NCBI GenBank assembly: GCA_026983835.1
Contig: JALSTH010000073.1
Span: 1-48,724 of the forward strand
Reading direction: 5' to 3'
DNA from: Candidatus Zixiibacteriota bacterium
GTDB taxonomy: Bacteria; Zixibacteria; MSB-5A5; UM-FILTER-46-8
Length of the DNA stretch: 48,724 bases
Positions 17,812 through 25,082 of this stretch are shown piece by piece. The translations under genes were made by a program, and so were the position numbers. The number at the start of each line of letters is the position of its first letter. The first letter of the stretch is position 1. The notes under the pieces are model-generated. The model worked only from the letters and a program-made list of their open reading frames with translations, did not search any database and was not told where the DNA came from.

Positions 17812-17839
17812 TTGACATTTTTCGCCTGAGTGTTAAATT
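17812..17839 (+). promoter_or_regulatory. Sigma-70 promoter candidate for rpoN
   Basis: Perfect TTGACA (17812-17817), 16 nt, TAAATT (17834-17839). It would give a leader of about 160 nt before rpoN that includes the small upstream ORF. Confidence 0.45.
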
Positions 17840-17885
17840 ATTAATGAAAGAAAGGCTTGAGTGAATAACAACTCACAGATTGGAT

Positions 17886-18005
17886 ATGCGCTTTATGATC
17901 AGCGAATATACAATTTATCGTAGGGGATTCGGCTTTTATTATGGATGGGAGTATATAACCGATAATACTCCAAAAGACTATTACAACTCACGATGGGGGG
18001 GATAA
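17886..18005 (+). CDS. Possible 39-codon upstream ORF before rpoN
   Basis: ATG at 17886 (or 17895) opens a 39-codon frame that ends in TAA at 18003-18005, one base before the rpoN ATG. The predicted peptide is rich in Tyr, Gly, Phe and Trp (segments Gly-Phe-Gly-Phe-Tyr-Tyr-Gly-Trp and Asp-Tyr-Tyr-Asn-Ser-Arg-Trp-Gly-Gly). The Gly-Gly codons at its end form the GGGGGG Shine-Dalgarno of rpoN, which would couple the two. It has no good ribosome binding site of its own, and a frame of this size can arise by chance. Confidence 0.25.
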   Translation: MRFMISEYTIYRRGFGFYYGWEYITDNTPKDYYNSRWGG

Positions 18006-18006
18006 A

Positions 18007-19440
18007 ATGAAATTAGAACAAAGGCCTACACTTAAGCAAACGCAAATAATAGCCCCGCAACAAATACAATCCTTAAAAATGTTGGCGATGCCTATCCTTA
18101 AGTTGGAACAGATGGTTAGACAGGAGCTATCCGTAAATCCGATGCTGGAGGAAGTTGTATCTTCCGATGAGCCGGAATTGACTTCGGATGAGGAAGTTAC
18201 TCAGGAAGTCGGCTCCGACGAGGATACCGAATTCGAAAAAATAGATTGGGAAACTTATTTGGGCGAATATCATGAATATAATCAGCCCTATTGGACAGGC
18301 TCCAACGACAATAATGATGAAAAAGATCATCCTTTTGGGAAATCCGAGAAGAATTTATATGAATACCTGAATGAGCAGCTTGGTTATACAAACCTTTCCG
18401 ATGAGGAAAAATCGATAGGTGAATATATAATTGGTAATCTTGATGATGCCGGTTTTCTTGCCTGCGATGTTTCGGAGATGGCGGAAGCGCTTTCAGTTGA
18501 CGAATTTCAAGTATGGAAGGTTCTTTGCACAATCCAAAAGTTCGACCCTCCCGGAATTGCCGCCAGAAGCTTAAAGGAATCCCTTCTTATCCAGTTGAAT
18601 AATAAGGAGATGGTTGGGACACTTCCATACCTTATTGTATCTCAATATTTTGAGAAACTCGACAAACTCAGCCATAATCAGCTCGCGAAATTTCTCAGAG
18701 TCCCACAGGAAAGGATTGAGAAGGCTTTCGTGGAAATAAAGAAGCTTAATCCAAGACCTGCCACGAGTCGTTTCGGAAAACCGGCGGCCTCAATAGTCCC
18801 CGATTTAATTGTGGATCGGATCGAGGATGATTTTGTCGTTTACAGCAATGATAAGAATTTGCCGCACTTGAGGGTAAGCAATACCTATAGGAAGATTTTG
18901 GGAAAGAAGGGGAAGCGGGTGGATACGACTCAAAAATATATCAAAGAAAAGCTTGATCAGGCTAAATGGTTGCTTTCCGCCATTAATCATAGAAGAGCGA
19001 CAATGTTAAGGGTGATGGAAGCGATAGTGCATCATCAAAAGGATTTCTTCGAACACGGAGACTCTCATATTAAGCCATTGAAAATGCAGGATATAGCTGA
19101 TGAGTTGGGTATGGATGTATCTACCGTTTTCAGAGTCGCCAGTGGGAAATATGTTCAAACCCCGATGGGAGTTTATGAAATTAAATATTTCTTTAATTCC
19201 GGAGTGCAAACGGATGATGGCGAGGAACTGTCTCGCCGAAATGTAAAACTTCGCATAAAGGAAATTATAAGCGCAGAAGATTCAACAAAACCGCTGCCGG
19301 ACCAAAAGATTAAGGAAATTTTAGCGAAGGAGGGAATCAATATCGCCCGCCGAACGGTCAGTAAATATCGTGAGGAATTAAGGATTAAGCCTGCAAGGTT
19401 CCGTAAACGGGTGCCCAATGCCAAAAATATCGAAGGATAG
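18007..19440 (+). CDS. rpoN: RNA polymerase sigma-54 factor
   Basis: Sigma factor for enhancer-dependent promoters, 477 residues. Region I at the N-terminus is Gln-rich and hydrophobic (Gln-Thr-Gln-Ile-Ile-Ala-Pro-Gln-Gln-Ile-Gln-Ser-Leu-Lys-Met-Leu); an acidic region II follows (about 50-105); the core-binding and DNA-binding domains come next; and the RpoN box Ala-Arg-Arg-Thr-Val-Ser-Lys-Tyr-Arg-Glu lies at 447-456. ATG preceded by a run of G. No bacterial enhancer-binding protein is seen in this window, and no convincing -24/-12 promoter was found. Confidence 0.97.
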   Translation: MKLEQRPTLKQTQIIAPQQIQSLKMLAMPILKLEQMVRQELSVNPMLEEVVSSDEPELTSDEEVTQEVGSDEDTEFEKIDWETYLGEYHEYNQPYWTGSNDNNDEKDHPFGKSEKNLYEYLNEQLGYTNLSDEEKSIGEYIIGNLDDAGFLACDVSEMAEALSVDEFQVWKVLCTIQKFDPPGIAARSLKESLLIQLNNKEMVGTLPYLIVSQYFEKLDKLSHNQLAKFLRVPQERIEKAFVEIKKLNPRPATSRFGKPAASIVPDLIVDRIEDDFVVYSNDKNLPHLRVSNTYRKILGKKGKRVDTTQKYIKEKLDQAKWLLSAINHRRATMLRVMEAIVHHQKDFFEHGDSHIKPLKMQDIADELGMDVSTVFRVASGKYVQTPMGVYEIKYFFNSGVQTDDGEELSRRNVKLRIKEIISAEDSTKPLPDQKIKEILAKEGINIARRTVSKYREELRIKPARFRKRVPNAKNIEG

Positions 19441-19508
19441 TTTCCTAATATTTTAACGAATTCCACTTTATTCAGAAACAAATATTGTTAAGAAGGCGTA
19501 AAATTGGT

Positions 19509-19541
19509 ATGGGTAATTAAATTCGTATTCCCATTTTTATT
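19509..19541 (+). terminator. Terminator after rpoN
   Basis: ATGGG plus AAT (19509-19517, with one bulged T) pairs with ATT plus CCCAT (19527-19534), a 9-nt loop, then TTTTATT. It lies 70 nt after the rpoN stop and directly before the hpf promoter candidate, so hpf is probably transcribed separately. Confidence 0.5.
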
Positions 19542-19552
19542 AGAGAAATTGT

Positions 19553-19588
19553 TTGACAATAATTAAGTAAGGGTTTAGTTTTCTAAAC
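19553..19588 (+). promoter_or_regulatory. hpf promoter candidate with overlapping inverted repeat
   Basis: TTGACA (19553-19558) is perfect; at 17 nt the -10 would be TAGTTT (19576-19581), a weak match. That -10 sits inside a perfect inverted repeat, GTTTAG (19573-19578) TTTT CTAAAC (19583-19588), which could be an operator. About 130 nt of leader follow before hpf. Confidence 0.35.
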
Positions 19589-19715
19589 TATTAATTCCGA
19601 GATTTCCGATAATGGAGATTGGATTGGGACTTTTCGCTTAATTGAACTAATAATATTTGTATAAGATATTTATAAACATTTTTTAATTGAACACCTCAAA
19701 ACAAAAGGTGGTATT

Positions 19716-20066
19716 ATGCAACTAAAAATAACCGCACGGCATTTTGATATCTCCGATGACTTGAAAGATTACGCTGATAAAGAAGCAACTAAATTGGAGA
19801 AGTATTTTAACAATATTATTGATGGGAATTTGGTTTTAACCCTCGATAAATCAAGGATGAATGCGGAATTATCGCTTAAAGTTCAAGGGATGGTACTGAA
19901 CACGAATTCAAGCGATTTTGATGTTTATGATGCGGTTGAAAAGGCTATTTCCAAAATGGAGACCAGATTGAGAAAATATAAATCCAAGCTTACCGATAAA
20001 AAGCCCCGAAATGGGCAAACTATAAAGACAACGGAGAACTGGGAAAACAACGAACCGATTGAATAG
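19716..20066 (+). CDS. hpf: Ribosome hibernation promoting factor, short form
   Basis: 116 residues. The N-terminal domain (Ile-Thr-Ala-Arg-His-Phe-Asp-Ile-Ser-Asp, Lys-Leu-Glu-Lys-Tyr-Phe) and the helix ending Met-Glu-Thr-Arg-Leu-Arg-Lys-Tyr-Lys-Ser-Lys-Leu are typical of the HPF/YfiA family, which binds the 30S decoding region in stationary phase. The C-terminal dimerisation domain of long HPF is absent. AAGGTGG just upstream of the ATG. Head of the hprK/PTS operon; hprK starts 6 nt after its stop. Confidence 0.94.
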   Translation: MQLKITARHFDISDDLKDYADKEATKLEKYFNNIIDGNLVLTLDKSRMNAELSLKVQGMVLNTNSSDFDVYDAVEKAISKMETRLRKYKSKLTDKKPRNGQTIKTTENWENNEPIE

Positions 20067-20072
20067 GTCTTA

Positions 20073-21053
20073 ATGGAATCGACCGTTGACTCGATAACAG
20101 TAGAAAAATTAATTTCCGACCGACAAGACTTTTTTGAATTAACCGTATTTTCACCCGGCATTGGACTGAATAATGAGATCGTTAATAATCAAGTCCATAG
20201 GCCGGGTCTTGCTTTGGCGGGTTTTATCGAGAGGTTCGCTCATAATCGGACACAGATAATCGGTGAAACGGAACTAACTTATCTCAACAGCCTCGAAGCG
20301 GATGTACGGAAGAAAAGGCTCGTGGAATTTCTTTCTTTGGAAATACCGGTAATATTTATTACCAAAGGAAATATGCCCCCTGGGGAGCTACTTGAAGTCG
20401 CTAAGAAAACGCGGACCCCCATTATCGGAACGAGGTTGAATACTTCCGAATTTTCATATCGTTATACCGCTTATTTGGACAATTTGTTTTCCCCGAGGAC
20501 GGCTATACACGGCACCTTGGTTGATGTTTATGGGGTGGGTGTTTTATATACCGGGAAGTCCGGAGTTGGGAAGTCTGAATGCGCTTTGGATTTAGTTGAA
20601 CGAGGCCATCGTTTGGTGGCTGATGATGTAGTGGTAATCACACGTAAGGCCCCCGAGGTTATTATGGGGTCCAGCACGGAGATGTTGGGTCATCATATGG
20701 AGGTTCGGGGAATAGGTATTATTGATATCGAGAAACTTTTCGGGATTCGAGCCATAAGGATGCAAAAGCGAGTGGAGGTTATGGTCAAACTTGAAATGTG
20801 GGAAAGCGAGATTAAATACGAAAGGTTAGGAATAGATGATAGGGAAACGACATTATTGGGTGTTGAAATTCCCTTGATTACGATTCCTGTCTCGCCCGGT
20901 AAAAATATCACGGTAATCTCCGAAGTGATAGCAATGAATCATATGTTAAAAGTATATGGCCAAAATCCGGCCCAGGAATTCGCGCGCAGGCTCGATGATG
21001 TTTTGAAACGGAAAAATAAAACTACGGAGTATTTGGAATCTGACTTCGAATAA
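20073..21053 (+). CDS. hprK: HPr kinase/phosphorylase
   Basis: Bifunctional enzyme that phosphorylates or dephosphorylates a serine of HPr in response to metabolic state. 326 residues, normal length. The C-terminal catalytic domain has the P-loop Gly-Lys-Ser-Gly-Val-Gly-Lys-Ser (161-168), the Leu-Val-Ala-Asp-Asp-Val segment and the HprK signature Glu-Val-Arg-Gly-Ile-Gly-Ile-Ile-Asp-Ile. The N-terminal regulatory domain (1-130) is also present. No HPr (ptsH) or enzyme I gene is in the window. The 3' end overlaps the probable start of the EIIA gene. Confidence 0.95.
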   Translation: MESTVDSITVEKLISDRQDFFELTVFSPGIGLNNEIVNNQVHRPGLALAGFIERFAHNRTQIIGETELTYLNSLEADVRKKRLVEFLSLEIPVIFITKGNMPPGELLEVAKKTRTPIIGTRLNTSEFSYRYTAYLDNLFSPRTAIHGTLVDVYGVGVLYTGKSGVGKSECALDLVERGHRLVADDVVVITRKAPEVIMGSSTEMLGHHMEVRGIGIIDIEKLFGIRAIRMQKRVEVMVKLEMWESEIKYERLGIDDRETTLLGVEIPLITIPVSPGKNITVISEVIAMNHMLKVYGQNPAQEFARRLDDVLKRKNKTTEYLESDFE

Positions 21054-21438
21054 CAAGACAACTCCCGGAATTATATTCGCCCATGGCGATATTGGTGAAT
21101 CGATGAAAAGGGCGATAGAAGGAATGATAGGCAAATTTGATGACTTCGTCGCCATAAGCAATGCCGATATGGGAACGGAGGAAATCGAGGCGAGCTTATT
21201 GGAGGTCGTTACTGCCTATGATAGCTTTGAAAGTATCTTCGTTTTTGTTGACCTTTTCGGTTCGAGTTGTTGGAAAGCGGCTAAATTTATAGAACTGAGA
21301 AGGAGTAATATACGGGTTATTACAGGCGTAAATATTCCTATGTTGCTCTCGTTCCTTACCAAAAGGGGACGATTTGCTCCCGATGATTTGGAATACGAAG
21401 TTCGTAAAGCCGGCATTAGAGGAATAGAAGGCGGTTGA
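21040..21438 (+). CDS. PTS mannose-family EIIA protein, non-AUG start
   Basis: Cytoplasmic phosphocarrier of the EIIA-Man fold. The active-site histidine is in Ile-Ile-Phe-Ala-His-Gly-Asp (codon at 21082), and the later Asp-Leu-Phe-Gly-Ser-Ser-Cys segment matches the family's Asp-Leu-Phe-Gly-Gly-Ser. The first ATG in frame (21103) lies after the active-site His, so the true start must be upstream. The frame is open only back to 21007 and offers no ATG, GTG or TTG there. CTG at 21040, 10 nt after GGAG (21026-21029), is the best placed; ATT at 21031 is an alternative. This gives 132 residues and an overlap with the end of hprK. Start assignment is inference; the family call is firm. Confidence 0.82.
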   Translation: MTSNNKTTPGIIFAHGDIGESMKRAIEGMIGKFDDFVAISNADMGTEEIEASLLEVVTAYDSFESIFVFVDLFGSSCWKAAKFIELRRSNIRVITGVNIPMLLSFLTKRGRFAPDDLEYEVRKAGIRGIEGG

Positions 21439-21441
21439 GTA

Positions 21442-21933
21442 TTGAAGACGGTTTTTTATAGGGTTGATGAAAAATTTATTCACGCCCAGTTAGTTTATGG
21501 TTGGCTTCCTTTTTTGGAGGCGAAGAGGTTAATTGGTGTTTCAAGAAATATCGCTCATAACCCTAATTATATTCAGTTAAATCTTCAAGCGCTGCCTCCG
21601 GGAATAATCGGCAGTATCCTAACTCCGGAGGAGGCTGCAAAATCCGAATTTTGCAATTATGAGGTTGATAGAGTTGTAGTCCTGTTTTATTCTCTTTCGG
21701 ATGTCTTGGAATATTGTAAAGCCGGGTGTAAGATTCATAATCTGAACTTGGGAGGGATTTATTCGGTCCCGGGCAGGAAAAAATATCTTCCATATATCTA
21801 TTTGAGCGATAAAGAAATTGAGATGCTGAAGGAATTGAGATCCTACTGTGCGAATATATATTGTCAGGATACCCCGCACTCCGAACAATTGACATTGGAC
21901 GATCTGTTGAAAATAGGCAGTCGTAAGTATTGA
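21442..21933 (+). CDS. PTS mannose/fructose/sorbose-family EIIB protein
   Basis: 163 residues, single EIIB domain. The N-terminus Arg-Val-Asp-Glu-Lys-Phe-Ile-His-Ala-Gln-Leu-Val-Tyr-Gly-Trp matches the family's Arg-Ile-Asp-Asp-Arg-Leu-Ile-His-Gly-Gln, with the phosphorylated His at position 14. Starts with TTG, 3 nt after the EIIA stop. EIIC and EIID membrane subunits are not seen anywhere in the window, so the pair may regulate rather than transport. The stop overlaps the upstream possible start of the MCE gene. Confidence 0.88.
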   Translation: MKTVFYRVDEKFIHAQLVYGWLPFLEAKRLIGVSRNIAHNPNYIQLNLQALPPGIIGSILTPEEAAKSEFCNYEVDRVVVLFYSLSDVLEYCKAGCKIHNLNLGGIYSVPGRKKYLPYIYLSDKEIEMLKELRSYCANIYCQDTPHSEQLTLDDLLKIGSRKY

Positions 21934-21944
21934 GGGTAAAAATA

Positions 21945-22841
21945 ATGAGTGGGAAAAATTTAGAATTACGGGTCGGACTTGTCATTTTCCTGGCTTTGAT
22001 TATCCTCGGTTATGGGGTCATCTGGTTGAAGGATTACAAATTCAATGTGAAACGATTTCATTATGCTGCTATTTTTCCCGAGGTGGGTTCTTTGGGTATT
22101 GGAGATCCTGTCGCCGTTTTGGGAGTTACAAAGGGGGAGGTTGAGAAAATTGATTTAAAAGGGGGTGAGGTTTATGTGACCTTTAATCTAACCAAGGATG
22201 TAATCCTAAAAAAAGATGCGGAATTTACGGTTATGAATATAGGGTTAATGGGGGAGAGGTTTATTAGAATAAAACCGGGTATATCCGATACCCTTTTGGA
22301 CTTAACCGTTCCAAAGAGGGGTTTTTACGACACCGGCATCCCGGAGGTTATGGGGATGATGGGAAGGGGAATAGATGAGATTCGAGAGCTTATCAGGATA
22401 TTGAAAGGAACCATCGGAACCGAGCAAGCAACCACCGATATGAAAGAAATAATCAGCAATACCGTGGAATTGACACGGCGGACAAAATCGCTTATGGATT
22501 CCATCAAGGCGGGGTTGATGTTATCGACAAAGAACCTCGCTTATTCATCGGCGAAAATACGGGAGATAGTCGATAGCAATCAAGCAGGGCTACAAAGGAC
22601 GATAACCAATATGGATTCTGCCTCCTATAGGTTCCTTTACCTGACGGATGAGTTAACTGAGATATCCGGCAATCTGAAAACAATCAGTAATCGTTTGCTG
22701 TCTGATGATAATACTTTGGGAAAAATGCTGAAGGATAGGGAATTATATGACCGCCTTAATACAACTACTGTCAATCTCGATTCCTTAATCTTGGATATCA
22801 AACGCAATCCCAAGAAATATATACACTTGGAGATATTTTAA
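21945..22841 (+). CDS. MlaD/MCE family lipid transport protein
   Basis: Single-helix anchored periplasmic protein with one MCE domain, of the kind that shuttles phospholipids between the membranes. The helix is at about 9-25; the MCE domain (about 35-110) has Val-Gly-Ser-Leu-Gly-Ile-Gly-Asp-Pro-Val and Gly-Leu-Met-Gly-Glu-Arg-Phe-Ile. A helical tail follows, rich in Ile, Leu, Ser and Thr. I chose the ATG at 21945 with GAGGG 8 nt upstream (298 residues); a TTG at 21930 overlaps the EIIB stop. The MlaE permease and MlaF ATPase are not next to it, which is unusual. Confidence 0.85.
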   Translation: MSGKNLELRVGLVIFLALIILGYGVIWLKDYKFNVKRFHYAAIFPEVGSLGIGDPVAVLGVTKGEVEKIDLKGGEVYVTFNLTKDVILKKDAEFTVMNIGLMGERFIRIKPGISDTLLDLTVPKRGFYDTGIPEVMGMMGRGIDEIRELIRILKGTIGTEQATTDMKEIISNTVELTRRTKSLMDSIKAGLMLSTKNLAYSSAKIREIVDSNQAGLQRTITNMDSASYRFLYLTDELTEISGNLKTISNRLLSDDNTLGKMLKDRELYDRLNTTTVNLDSLILDIKRNPKKYIHLEIF

Positions 22842-25001
22842 ATAGGCATCACCAACTTCATTTTCACCATTCATAGCCATCAACCTGTCGGGAATTTCGA
22901 TTTTGTTTTTGAGGATTCCTATAAGTGGTGTTATAGCCGTTTCTTGGAAACATTATATGAATATCCAAATTTCAAATGCTGTCTTCATTACAGCGGGATA
23001 TTGTTGGAATGGATAGAGAGGCATCACCCCAAATACATTGAGATGCTCAAGGATATGGTCAATCGGGGGCAATTGGAAATGCTTTCCGGCGGATATTATG
23101 AGCCTATTTTGGCCATCATTCCAAATGAGGACAAGAAAACACAGATAAACAAGCTTAATTCCTTTTTGGAAAAAATGACGGGGGTAAAACCGAGGGGTAT
23201 GTGGTTGGCGGAACGAGTTTGGGAACCCCATCTACCTGCCGTTTTAAGTGATGCGGGAATTGATTATCTTGTCGTTGATGATACGCATTTCAAATATGCG
23301 GGATTAAGTGAATCGCAGTTGGATGGGTATTACATCAGTGAGGAATTAGGGAAAATCGTAAAAATTTTCCCGGCAAGTAAATTCCTCCGCTATTCGATAC
23401 CTTTTAAGGGTATTGTGGAGACTGTCGATTATCTTCGGGGTTTTTCCCGACAGTCTTCGGAGTCGGTTGTTGTTTATGCGGATGATGCCGAGAAATTCGG
23501 GATTTGGCCCGGAACGGGCGAGTTATGTTATGAAAAGAAATGGTTGAGTAATTTTTTCGAAGCTATCCTAAAAAGCGCCGATTATATCCGAACCGTTCAT
23601 TTTAAGGATGTTATCAGCACTATTCCATCGAAAGGAAGAATATACCTTCCGACGGCGTCTTATGAAGAGATGATGGAATGGGCTTTACCGGCGAAATCGT
23701 CCGTATCTTTGAAGGACTTTGGAGAAAAGCTCAAAAAGGAAGGGTTATATAAGGAGTATGGGATATTTATTCGCGGTGGGTTTTGGAGAAACTTCCTTTC
23801 CAAATATTCCGAGTCCAACAATATCCATAAGAAAATGCTTTGGGTGGATGAAAAATTGAAACGAGCCTGCTCACAAATTTCAGCAGGGGATATCGAGCGG
23901 GAATCCATATTGGAGAAGGCGGGGGACGAAATACTTAAAAGCCAATGTAATGATACTTATTGGCACGGCGTATTCGGCGGATTATATCTGAATAATCTGC
24001 GGACAGCCGTTTATAAGCACTTGATAGCTGCGGATAAATTGTTGGATAAAGTTTTACATAGCGAAAAGAATTGGATAAAAGCAAATTCCTTCGATTTTGA
24101 CAAAGATGGGTATGAGGAATTCTTGGTGGAATCTTCGTTAATGAATGTTTACTTTGCGCCCGCTTCGGGGGGGATGATTTACGAATTGGATTATAAGCCG
24201 ACGGAGTATAATTTCCTGAATACCTTAATGCGCAGGGAAGAACCATACCATCGCCAAATACTCGAGAAATTAACGATGAAACCCGCCGGAGATAATACCG
24301 CCAGTATCCACGATATGGTAGTGTCCAAGGAAGATGGGTTGGAGAAGTTCCTTAATTATGATTGGTATAGACGCGGATTTTTGATCGATCACTTTCTAAG
24401 GACGGATGCCGAATTTAAAGATTTCGCCGCTTGCCGATATTCGGAGCAAGGTGATTTTGTTGATGGAAAATATGACCTAAAAATGAGCTCTGCGGATGAG
24501 GCCTTGAAGGTAATTTTAGAACGGGATGGCCATATCTGGGTTGATGGTGATTGGTGCGGAATTAAGGTTAAAAAGGAAATATCCATCCCCAATAACTCTG
24601 CGTCGATGTCAATTCATTACAGGATAACCAATAATTATAAGGGGGCGGTTCCTGTATGGTTTGCGGTGGAATTTAATTTGTCCATGTTGGATGGTAAATC
24701 GGATGATCGCTATTATTTTATTAAGGGGCGGGAAATATCCCCGCGAAATCTGGCGCAGGAACATCAGCTCAAAGGGGTTCGGGAGTTTGGAATTGAGGAT
24801 ACTTACTTAGATACTCGTTGCTCATTCAAACTTAGGCAACAGAGCGATCTTTGGCTTTTCCCGATACAGACCGTGTCATTATCGGAAGCCGGTTTTGAGA
24901 AAGTTTATCAATCCTCAGTTTTATTGCCTCATTGGAAATTCAACCTAAAATCGGGCGAATCTAAGGAATTGGACCTTGAGTTTACGATTTCTCCCCTTTG
25001 A
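22842..25001 (+). CDS. GH57 4-alpha-glucanotransferase/alpha-amylase with AUA start
   Basis: Family GH57 alpha-glucan enzyme of about 719 residues. The conserved N-terminus Ile-His-Ser-His-Gln-Pro-Val-Gly-Asn-Phe-Asp is encoded before the first TTG in frame (22944), so the start is upstream. The frame opens right after the MlaD stop codon and contains no ATG, GTG or TTG there; ATA at 22842, 9 nt after GGAG (22829-22832), is best placed. With this start the nucleophile is Glu124 (Trp-Leu-Ala-Glu-Arg-Val-Trp-Glu-Pro) and the acid is Asp214 or Asp215 (Asp-Asp-Ala-Glu-Lys-Phe-Gly), close to Glu123/Asp214 of the Thermococcus litoralis enzyme. DUF1925 and DUF1926 type beta domains form the C-terminal half. 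No signal peptide, so probably glycogen or maltodextrin remodelling in the cytoplasm. Confidence 0.88.
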   Translation: MGITNFIFTIHSHQPVGNFDFVFEDSYKWCYSRFLETLYEYPNFKCCLHYSGILLEWIERHHPKYIEMLKDMVNRGQLEMLSGGYYEPILAIIPNEDKKTQINKLNSFLEKMTGVKPRGMWLAERVWEPHLPAVLSDAGIDYLVVDDTHFKYAGLSESQLDGYYISEELGKIVKIFPASKFLRYSIPFKGIVETVDYLRGFSRQSSESVVVYADDAEKFGIWPGTGELCYEKKWLSNFFEAILKSADYIRTVHFKDVISTIPSKGRIYLPTASYEEMMEWALPAKSSVSLKDFGEKLKKEGLYKEYGIFIRGGFWRNFLSKYSESNNIHKKMLWVDEKLKRACSQISAGDIERESILEKAGDEILKSQCNDTYWHGVFGGLYLNNLRTAVYKHLIAADKLLDKVLHSEKNWIKANSFDFDKDGYEEFLVESSLMNVYFAPASGGMIYELDYKPTEYNFLNTLMRREEPYHRQILEKLTMKPAGDNTASIHDMVVSKEDGLEKFLNYDWYRRGFLIDHFLRTDAEFKDFAACRYSEQGDFVDGKYDLKMSSADEALKVILERDGHIWVDGDWCGIKVKKEISIPNNSASMSIHYRITNNYKGAVPVWFAVEFNLSMLDGKSDDRYYFIKGREISPRNLAQEHQLKGVREFGIEDTYLDTRCSFKLRQQSDLWLFPIQTVSLSEAGFEKVYQSSVLLPHWKFNLKSGESKELDLEFTISPL

Positions 25002-25082
25002 AAAAGGTATTTGGATTGCCGATGAATTTTGCTTATAAAATGATTCTCACTTTACATACCGCCGAGGAAAATTTGGTTTATA

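Larger units (their letters stand above)
17646..18006 (+). other. rpoN leader region, 361 bp
   Basis: Contains, in order, a candidate terminator for the fetAB unit (17762-17793), a candidate promoter (17812-17839) and a 39-codon ORF that ends one base before rpoN (17886-18005). The 9-mer ACAACTCAC occurs twice (17868-17876 and 17983-17991). No other gene is seen. Confidence 0.5.

Noticed and set aside
16881-25001. Sigma-54 (-24/-12) promoters near rpoN and the PTS operon
   Set aside because: Sites with the GG-N10-GC pattern in non-coding DNA were not found; TGGCAC-like hits were inside coding sequence and lacked the TTGC half.
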